From Actinomyces sp. oral taxon 170 str. F0386 (lineage in GTDB: Bacteria; Actinomycetota; Actinomycetes; Actinomycetales; Actinomycetaceae): DNA of 60,555 nucleotides. Every line of letters starts with the position of its first letter. The first letter of the stretch is position 1. The notes beneath the pieces were generated by a model. The model was not told where the DNA came from, made no database searches, and saw only the letters and a program-made list of their open reading frames with translations. Both the position numbers and the translations under genes were made by a program. This document shows positions 54,722 through 60,555 of this stretch, in pieces. The stretch spans positions 1 through 60,555 of the forward strand of contig NZ_GL882516.1 in assembly GCF_000195595.1 (NCBI RefSeq). The letters run 5' to 3'.

Positions 54722-56218
54722 CTAGAACCCATTGGATGCTGCCGCCAGCGCCGGAGCCACCTGGCCGCCGGGGGTACCCACCTGGTCCTCAAGGTAGTAC
54801 CACCAGAAGGGCGCCCCCCAGGCGTCGGAGCGTCCCAGCGCCGCACCGGTGACGTACTCGGCGACGGCAGTGCGGGCCACCGAAGGATCAGTGGCCGATC
54901 CGAACCACCACGGACCGTTGTTCAGGTCCTCACCCCCGTACCCCAGCTCGGTCACGGCGATCCGGGAGGCCGGGAAGGCGGTGTCCAGGGTCGTCAGAAC
55001 GCGGTCGGCGGCTGTTCCCAGCGGGTGGAGCTGAGGGTAGACGGACAGTCCGACGACGTCGACCAGGTCCCTGATCGGCTGGGTGATCTCTTTGGCGGCA
55101 TAGCTGAACAGGGAGTAGGCGGGGTCCGCCTGTCCGAGCTGGTAGTACAGCGTCAGTACCGTCGTGGCGCTGGTGCGCTCACGTACCGCCCTGGCCGCGC
55201 GCTGGGCCTTGGCCACCGGGCCGGTGCCCAGCCAGTCCCCTCCGATCTCGTTGCCGATCTCCCAGGCGTCCACACTGGGCAGAGCCTTGATGAGGGAATC
55301 GACTCGCGTGTCCCAGGCCGCATCACTCAGCACGGCCATGTCGTGGGAGTCGCAGATCTGGGCCAGGGCCATTCCGCCCTGCGCGTGGAGGGCGTCCACC
55401 GTGGTGCGCCAGCCGGCCATCTCCTGGGCGTCCGCGGGGTCGCCGATCACCAGGCGGGCTGAGACCTTCCGCTTGCCGCCTCCCGGTCCGCTCGGGGCCA
55501 GAGCGGCGGCGATCTCAGCGGCCGTGGGCACTCGGGTGAAGGTCACCCCGATGATGGCATCCTGCGGGGCCTGGGCCACCAGCGCCCGGTCCAGGGCGAG
55601 CTGGGCCCCGGAGGCCGCCTCCAGGGCCGAGACGGCCAGGCGACCTCTGTCCGCCCAGGACTGTGCCGTGGTGCAGGCGTCCAGGGACTCCTGGGCGGAG
55701 GCCCGCAGTGGCACCGCTTCCTCAGATCCCTTGAGGCCCTGCGCGGTGGCCTGCTGGTAGCGCTCGGTCTGACGGTCGTGGAGGGTCCGGGCCGCCAGCT
55801 CGAGGAGGTCGTGCTCACCGGAGACGGGCAGATCGGCCATGAGGGCCGAGTACCCGTGACTGGTGGGCCATGACATGGCCAGGGTGCAGGCGCGCCCTAT
55901 GGGCACATCGATGCCGATGGCTCCGCCCTCGTCCTGGTAGAGCGGCCCGACGGCGATGACCTCCAGGGTGCTGGTGTCCAGCAGGGCGTCGTCGTAGCCG
56001 GGCTCGCCCTTGCCGTTGGACTGGATGCCCCGCAGCGCCTCGAGGTTGAGAGGGCTGCCCTGAGCGTCGGTGACGTGGAGGCTCAGGTGAGTGGTCGCCC
56101 CATCCCCCATGGCCGGCGGGGCGGCCACATGTCCGCGACCACAGGAGGACACTGACGCTCCCAGAACCCCGGCGCCCAGAAGCGCCAGCACCCTTCTGCG
56201 GTTTGTCTCAAGAGTCAT
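54722..56218 (-). CDS. Exported glycoside-hydrolase-like lipoprotein
   Basis: A 498-residue protein. The N terminus has NRRRVLALLGAGVLG and a lipobox ending SVSSC, so it is a lipoprotein with a Tat-like signal. The C-terminal 270 residues look like a clan A (beta/alpha)8 glycosidase: DAWEIGNEIGGDW gives the acid/base candidate Glu324 and IAVTELGYGGED the nucleophile candidate Glu424. The first 200 residues are a beta-rich domain of unknown kind. Last gene of the polysaccharide cluster; it may trim or release the polymer. Family number not resolvable. Confidence 0.78.
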   Translation of the reverse strand: MTLETNRRRVLALLGAGVLGASVSSCGRGHVAAPPAMGDGATTHLSLHVTDAQGSPLNLEALRGIQSNGKGEPGYDDALLDTSTLEVIAVGPLYQDEGGAIGIDVPIGRACTLAMSWPTSHGYSALMADLPVSGEHDLLELAARTLHDRQTERYQQATAQGLKGSEEAVPLRASAQESLDACTTAQSWADRGRLAVSALEAASGAQLALDRALVAQAPQDAIIGVTFTRVPTAAEIAAALAPSGPGGGKRKVSARLVIGDPADAQEMAGWRTTVDALHAQGGMALAQICDSHDMAVLSDAAWDTRVDSLIKALPSVDAWEIGNEIGGDWLGTGPVAKAQRAARAVRERTSATTVLTLYYQLGQADPAYSLFSYAAKEITQPIRDLVDVVGLSVYPQLHPLGTAADRVLTTLDTAFPASRIAVTELGYGGEDLNNGPWWFGSATDPSVARTAVAEYVTGAALGRSDAWGAPFWWYYLEDQVGTPGGQVAPALAAASNGF

Positions 56219-56312
56219 GAAGTTATTATTCCTGTCTCCTGAGAGATCTTCCGGCCAAGCGGTCCCACAGTGGTGGGTCGCGCCCGCCTGCACACGTGGT
56301 TGAGTATCGTCG

Positions 56313-58271
56313 TCACTTCAGCTCCGAGGCTGTGACGAAGGTGTACCCCTCGGCCTTGATACCGGCGACGATCTTCTTCAGCTCGGGAAGCGGGTAGTAG
56401 GGGTGGAAGAAGAAGCTGGCGGTGGCGTGAGTGTTCACGAGGTTGAGCTTGGCCGCATCGACGACCTCCTGGGCCAGGCGCGGCGGGTGCTGGTTGATCT
56501 CATTGGGCTCGAAGTTGCCCAGGTTCTCCGGCAGGACGTGTGTCCCGTAGGGGTCGTTGACCGCGTAGGGGAAGAACTGTCCGTAGTAGTCGTGCGGACC
56601 GGCCTGGGTGCTGGTCAGGGTACCGGCGTAGAGGAGCTCGCGCTCATAGCGCACCGGGTACTGCTCGCCGATACCGTAGTAGGCCTCACGGGTGGCCGAG
56701 TAGTGCGGGGTCTCGAAGATCTCCGGAGTCGGCAACCCGACCTCACCGAAGATCTGGCGCCCCTGCTCCACACGCTCCGCGGCCCATGCCTGGGAGGTGC
56801 CCGGCAGAGCGCCTCCGATCTGCACGTAGGACTTGTCCTCGCAGTCGATGGCAGGTGCCTTCGTGTCGTTCGTCGCCGAGCACCACGAGCGGATGAACTC
56901 GAAGTCGTCGGCGGACACGGCGTTGTAGGGGTTGTCCAGGGTGCCGAACTGGTGGGTGGTGCCGTGCTGGACGATCGTGCCCCCCTTGCTGACCGCGTCC
57001 TGGAGGACCGCCACCAGGTCGGGGGTGTCCTTGAGGGTCATCTGCTTGGCCACACCGTTGTTCTCCGTGCCCTTGGGGTCGGTGTACATGGGCACCACCG
57101 CCATCTGGAAGGGCACGTTCTCGCTGTGGAGGTAGTCGACGATCGCCTGGAGCTCCTCGGGGTCGCTGTCCGGGGTGATGTCCTCCAGACGCACGGCGGC
57201 CTGGCGGTACTGCTCGGCGTTGGGCTGGAGGAAGTCCAGCAGGATGTCGGCGGCGGCGATGTACCGGTCCTGCTCACCGAGGTAGGTCAGGGGGATCTCC
57301 CCGATGAAGGTCAGTCCCGAGGAGCTGACCGCCCAGGGGAAGGAGCTGGTACCGGACTGGGCGACCGAGGCGCAGGCCGTGGCCGCGCCATCGGGCTTGG
57401 AGCACTCCGCACGTCCCAGGACCTTGACGTCCTGCTCGCGAGTGATGTGCGGGGCGATGATCCCGCCGGTGTTGAGCTCGTTGCGCTTCAGGGAGGCGCC
57501 GTTGTAGCTGATCTTGGTGACCCTGTCGGTGGAGTCGATGTAGGACGTGGCGGGGTCCCAGCCGTAGCGCTGGGTGAAGGCGGCGCGGTCAGCATCGGTC
57601 TTGGCCAGCTGCCAGATGTTGAAGCCCGACCACATCACCGGGATGTTGCCGGTGAGGGCGTCGTCGATGAAGGCCCTCGGCAGGGGCTCGTCGTAGGTGG
57701 AGCCGACGTAGACCACGTTGGTGAAGCGGCCGGCCAGGCCCGCTACGTAGTCCTTGACCGGAAGGGTGGTGACGGCTCCCGAGTGGCTGGCCAGCGTACC
57801 CATGCTCAGGGCGTAGTACTCCCCCAGCTTGGCGTAGTCACCGGTCGTGTCGAACAGGACCAGGGTCGAGGCCGGTCCCGCGTCCTGGCTGGAGAAGCTC
57901 ACGGCGCCTACCGGCACCTCCGGGGCGTTCTGGGTCAGATCCCGCTGCTGAACCTGCCCCGCAGCGGGCGCGGGCTTGTTCAGGTCGACGTCGGCCTGCT
58001 TGTCACCCTTGAGGGGCAGCTCCTTCTTGGCCGCGGCGCCGGGCTCGGGCGGAGCCGGGAGGGGATTCTTGGCAGGGTCCGCATCGTTGGCCTGTGCGCC
58101 GCCAGCCGGCTTCGCCGCGATCGCCTGGCCCGCGACCGGGGCCTGGGAGACGGCCGACTGGGGCGTGGCCTGAGCAGGACCGACGAAGGCGATGGAGGTG
58201 CCCAGGCAGACCGCGATGGCGACCAGCGCAAGGCGACCCCGTCGGGCGGACAGAGTGGTCGGGGAAATCAT
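56313..58271 (-). CDS. Secreted DUF2334 protein (polysaccharide-deacetylase-like fold, YdaL-like)
   Basis: A 652-residue exported protein. A signal peptide with hydrophobic core LALVAIAVCLGTSIAFV ends near AQA. A Pro/Ala linker precedes the body. The DUF2334 core is shown by VRLEDITPDSDPEELQAIVD, VPFQMAVVPMYTDP, a TIVQHGTTHQFG segment with catalytic-type His, and a late NTHATASFFFHPYYPL. These positions mirror the Asp/His metal set of NodB-like deacetylases. It overlaps the epimerase stop by 4 bases. B. subtilis YdaL, of the ydaJKLMN exopolysaccharide operon, belongs to the same family (from memory). Confidence 0.83.
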   Translation of the reverse strand: MISPTTLSARRGRLALVAIAVCLGTSIAFVGPAQATPQSAVSQAPVAGQAIAAKPAGGAQANDADPAKNPLPAPPEPGAAAKKELPLKGDKQADVDLNKPAPAAGQVQQRDLTQNAPEVPVGAVSFSSQDAGPASTLVLFDTTGDYAKLGEYYALSMGTLASHSGAVTTLPVKDYVAGLAGRFTNVVYVGSTYDEPLPRAFIDDALTGNIPVMWSGFNIWQLAKTDADRAAFTQRYGWDPATSYIDSTDRVTKISYNGASLKRNELNTGGIIAPHITREQDVKVLGRAECSKPDGAATACASVAQSGTSSFPWAVSSSGLTFIGEIPLTYLGEQDRYIAAADILLDFLQPNAEQYRQAAVRLEDITPDSDPEELQAIVDYLHSENVPFQMAVVPMYTDPKGTENNGVAKQMTLKDTPDLVAVLQDAVSKGGTIVQHGTTHQFGTLDNPYNAVSADDFEFIRSWCSATNDTKAPAIDCEDKSYVQIGGALPGTSQAWAAERVEQGRQIFGEVGLPTPEIFETPHYSATREAYYGIGEQYPVRYERELLYAGTLTSTQAGPHDYYGQFFPYAVNDPYGTHVLPENLGNFEPNEINQHPPRLAQEVVDAAKLNLVNTHATASFFFHPYYPLPELKKIVAGIKAEGYTFVTASELK

Positions 58272-59470
58272 GAGCTCTCCTTGGAAGAGTTGGGAACGGG
58301 CTCGAACTCGGGAAGGGGAACACCGCGGCCAAACAGGGCAGCGGTGGCGGCTAGGATGCGCTTGCAGGCGTGTCCGTCTCCGTAGGGGTTGGCGGCCTGG
58401 GCCATGGCCGTGTAGGCCGCCTCGTCGGTCAGCAGGGTGGAGACCCTCTCGACGATGCGGTCCTCATCGGTTCCGACCAGCTCTGCCACCCCGAAGGCGA
58501 CCGCCTCGGGACGTTCGGTGTTGTCCCGCATGACCAGGACCGGCTTGGACAGTGCGGGGGCCTCCTCCTGGACGCCCCCGGAGTCGGTCAGGACGACGTC
58601 GGAGCGGTCGATGAGCGCGCAGAAGGCGCCGTACTCCAGTGGGTCGCACCAGATGACGTTGCTGTGGCCCTCGATCTGCGGCAGAAGGTCCTCACGGACC
58701 TTGGGGTTGCGGTGAACCGGCAGCACGAAGAGGACCTCGGGGTGCTGCTCGGCCAAGCGGGCGATGGCGCGTCCGATCGAGCGCATCGGCTCGCCCCAGG
58801 ACTCCCGACGGTGGGCGGTGACCAGAACGACCCGCCGGGAGGCGTCCTCCAGCGCGGCTGCCAGATCCTCATCCGGTGGTGGGATCCGGCGGTCGACGGC
58901 GATCAGGAGCGCATCGATGACCGTGTTGCCGGTGACGCGGACGGCCTGGGGATCGGTGCTCTCGCGCAGCAGGTTGTCCCGGCTGGTGGTGGTGGGACAC
59001 AGGTGCAGGCTGGTCACCTGACTGATGAGGCGCCGGTTGGCCTCCTCGGGGAAGGGCGAAGAGATATCGCCGGTGCGCAGGCCAGCCTCGACGTGGAGGA
59101 CCGGGATCTCGTGGTAGAAGGCCGCGAGCGCTGCGGCGAAGGCGGAGGTGGTGTCGCCCTGGACCACGACGGCGTCGGGGCGGTGGGCCTCGATGGCCCG
59201 CCCCACTCCTTGCAGGGAGCGGTTGGTGACCTGGGTGAGGGTCTGCCCCGGCGAGTGGATGTCGAGGTCGTCATCGGGCACGATGCCGAAGAACTCGTGG
59301 ACCTGGTCGAGCATCTCGCGGTGCTGTCCGGTGACGACGACGATCGGGTTGAAACGCTCGTCGTCGCGCATGGCGGCCACCAGAGGCGCTAGCTTGATCG
59401 CCTCCGGTCGGGTGCCGTAGACGAGCATGACCCGCAGTGGGCCGCCCGTTGGGGTGGGATCTGTTGTCAT
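58268..59470 (-). CDS. wecB: UDP-N-acetylglucosamine 2-epimerase (non-hydrolysing)
   Basis: Converts UDP-GlcNAc to UDP-ManNAc in the cytoplasm. The 400-residue GT-B-like enzyme shows YGTRPEAIKLAPL, VVTGQHREML, HVEAGLRTGD, TAHRRESWG and DSGGVQEEAPAL, all family hallmarks. It lies 69 bases after the membrane beta-sandwich gene and overlaps the DUF2334 gene. It points to a ManNAc-containing product of this cluster. Confidence 0.94.
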   Translation of the reverse strand: MTTDPTPTGGPLRVMLVYGTRPEAIKLAPLVAAMRDDERFNPIVVVTGQHREMLDQVHEFFGIVPDDDLDIHSPGQTLTQVTNRSLQGVGRAIEAHRPDAVVVQGDTTSAFAAALAAFYHEIPVLHVEAGLRTGDISSPFPEEANRRLISQVTSLHLCPTTTSRDNLLRESTDPQAVRVTGNTVIDALLIAVDRRIPPPDEDLAAALEDASRRVVLVTAHRRESWGEPMRSIGRAIARLAEQHPEVLFVLPVHRNPKVREDLLPQIEGHSNVIWCDPLEYGAFCALIDRSDVVLTDSGGVQEEAPALSKPVLVMRDNTERPEAVAFGVAELVGTDEDRIVERVSTLLTDEAAYTAMAQAANPYGDGHACKRILAATAALFGRGVPLPEFEPVPNSSKESS

Positions 59471-59539
59471 AGGTTCTCCTGCTCAGGTGTGTCGGGAACG
59501 GGGCGGGTTGCGCTGGCCGGTGGCCGGCTGGGGTCGACC

Positions 59540-60253
59540 TCACTCGTCCTCGGTGATCGGGGCGAAGGTGACGTCGGAGTCCTCGCAGTAGGCCGCCACG
59601 GCACCGGACCGGTAGGGGGACTCGGAGTCGGTCACGGTCCCGAGCTCCTGTCCGTCCACGGTGATGGTGAAGGAGACCGTCGCCGGGTTGGTGGTGTCGA
59701 TCGTGACGGCGACGTCGTGACTCGTCCCTGGCGGGTAGACGGGTGTGTTACCGGAGGACAGGAATCGCTGGGCGCCCTCATAGGCGGTGTCCTGCTTGGA
59801 GACCTCCCAGCCGTTGGGCTTGAGGGCCAGGGCGTAGAAGTGGTTGTTGTCGGAGTAGTTCCACAGGAGCCAGGCGACCTCCCATGCGTTGGGGTTGCCG
59901 TCCTCGCGCAGCTGCCTGACGGTGGTCATCCTGGTGTGGATCGTCTGCACGTTTCCTGCCCCGATCTCGACCGTGGTGGACTTGGCCAGTCCTGCGTGGG
60001 TCTTGTCCTGGGAGTCGGCCGAGGTCGGCTTGAGACGCAGCAGGCCGTCGGAGCACGACGCCTCGCCGTAGCCGTCGAAGATGATCTCCCAGTGGGAGCA
60101 TTTCTGGGCATCGGTCTCTCTGGCTTGGCAGTACACGGTGATTCCTAGAATCAGTGCCAGGACGCAGCCCACCAGTAGTGCGCGGCGCAAGATCCTGCTG
60201 TGACGGGATCCGTCGAGGGCTCCTGCGTGCTGAGGCGCGTTGGTGGCTGTCAT
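59540..60253 (-). CDS. Membrane-anchored concanavalin/LamG-like beta-sandwich protein
   Basis: A 237-residue protein with one N-terminal transmembrane helix (RALLVGCVLALILGITVY, residues about 24-41) and an extracellular domain rich in beta strands: DGLLRLKPTS, TRMTTVRQL, NNHFYALALKPNGWEVSKQ, VTIDTTNPATVSFTITVDG, ending YCEDSDVTFAPI. This resembles LamG/GH16-like or 3-keto-glycoside-hydrolase carbohydrate-binding folds; no catalytic residues are evident. ATG 60253 has GAGGAG 5 bases upstream and overlaps the preceding glycosyltransferase stop by 4 bases. Confidence 0.75.
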   Translation of the reverse strand: MTATNAPQHAGALDGSRHSRILRRALLVGCVLALILGITVYCQARETDAQKCSHWEIIFDGYGEASCSDGLLRLKPTSADSQDKTHAGLAKSTTVEIGAGNVQTIHTRMTTVRQLREDGNPNAWEVAWLLWNYSDNNHFYALALKPNGWEVSKQDTAYEGAQRFLSSGNTPVYPPGTSHDVAVTIDTTNPATVSFTITVDGQELGTVTDSESPYRSGAVAAYCEDSDVTFAPITEDE

Positions 60254-60555
60254 CTCATCTCCTCGTTGGTCAGGTTGCTGGCTGCACGGTGGTTGTGGCT
60301 CCCGATGATGGCGGTGTCGTTGAGTGAGGAGCCGGCTGGCGGGGCGCTGCCCCTGGGGGCCGCGAGGGGAACCACCCCGACAGGCCTGTCCGTCGGGGGA
60401 TGGCCGTCCGGAACCGGTGGGCTTCCTGGCACCTGCCCGCTGGGACCGGCGGCTGCAGCGGCGTGGGAGGGCTGCACAGCCTGAGCCGGCTCCGCCTCTC
60501 GGGCGGTCTTCGCCCACCCGGTGCGCCCGGTCAGCTCCCGGGCCACGGCCCGCCA
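60250..60555 (-). CDS. C-terminal end of a family 2 glycosyltransferase (partial, runs off the right edge)
   Basis: Only the last 101 residues are visible. The first ones read WRAVARELTGRTGWAKTAR, the typical ending of processive GT2 enzymes (cellulose synthase/IcaA/YdaM-like), which close with a W-x-KT-x-R segment after the last membrane helix. An Ala/Pro/Gly-rich tail of about 75 residues follows. The stop overlaps the next gene's ATG (ATGA). The call depends on this short motif and on context; the catalytic domain lies outside the window. Confidence 0.6.
   Translation of the reverse strand, partial: WRAVARELTGRTGWAKTAREAEPAQAVQPSHAAAAAGPSGQVPGSPPVPDGHPPTDRPVGVVPLAAPRGSAPPAGSSLNDTAIIGSHNHRAASNLTNEEMR

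Noticed and set aside
56403-58385. 660-codon open frame opposite the DUF2334 gene
   Set aside because: Composition is that of a shadow frame (Val/Gly/Leu/His repeats); the minus-strand frame has a signal peptide and family motifs.

Overview
The window looks like a chromosomal segment of a high-GC actinobacterium, most probably Actinomyces or a close relative. The evidence is GC-rich coding with strong third-position bias, an arginine cluster in the order argCJBD-R-G, an infC-rpmI-rplT operon, a PriA/HisA-type isomerase, a Ser/Thr kinase with a septum-formation-type tail, and an actinobacterial rRNA leader placed just after tyrS. No tRNA gene, CRISPR array, transposase or prophage gene was seen. 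Genus level is an inference from gene order and protein style. Layout: 1-325 is the leader and promoter of an rRNA operon that leaves the window on the left, followed by tyrS. 1.8-4.8 kb holds a MarR-controlled operon (SRPBCC protein, MarR, methyltransferase, HhH-GPD glycosylase) next to a second base-excision glycosylase of the AAG family. 4.8-14.1 kb is arginine biosynthesis (argC-J-B-D-R-G and argH); argF is absent and a formate/nitrite-type channel lies between argG and argH on the other strand. 14.2-18.6 kb has a flavodoxin-like protein and pheST. 18.7-22.2 kb is a MerR-controlled ABC exporter. 22.25-23.9 kb is a visibly AT-richer island with a tyrosine-phosphatase-like protein and a Tat-exported hydrolase. 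24-28 kb is a run of small regulator/target pairs (MarR with a membrane protein, TetR with an MDR oxidoreductase, WYL regulator with a VOC protein), each with a palindrome at the promoter. 28.1-31.7 kb is a gluABCD-like amino-acid ABC importer. 32-34.2 kb has a TetR regulator and a lone GT1 glycosyltransferase. 34.2-36.6 kb is translation (a 23S-type rRNA methyltransferase, L20, L35 and IF3 with an ATC start). 36.9-39.4 kb is a two-gene ABC exporter of unknown substrate. 40.8-43.8 kb is a three-gene phospholipid set resembling E. coli ynbABC. 43.9-50.2 kb is histidine biosynthesis (hisC, hisB, a hypothetical gene, hisH, hisA), interrupted on the opposite strand by a membrane Ser/Thr kinase. 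50.3-54.7 kb has a CPA1 antiporter and a RecQ-like helicase fused to a phosphoribosyltransferase-like domain. 54.7-60.6 kb is the end of an exopolysaccharide-type cluster (GT2 end, membrane beta-sandwich protein, UDP-GlcNAc 2-epimerase, DUF2334 protein, Tat/lipoprotein glycosidase) that continues beyond the right edge. How it works together: most operons are tightly packed with 1-4 base start/stop overlaps (ATGA or GTGA), implying translational coupling. Many first genes lack a Shine-Dalgarno sequence and instead show a TANNNT-like -10 box 6-8 bases before the start codon, suggesting leaderless transcripts. The parts most worth a second look are the right-edge polysaccharide cluster, the ynb-like lipid set, the SRPBCC-MarR-methyltransferase-glycosylase operon and the AT-rich phosphatase/hydrolase island.
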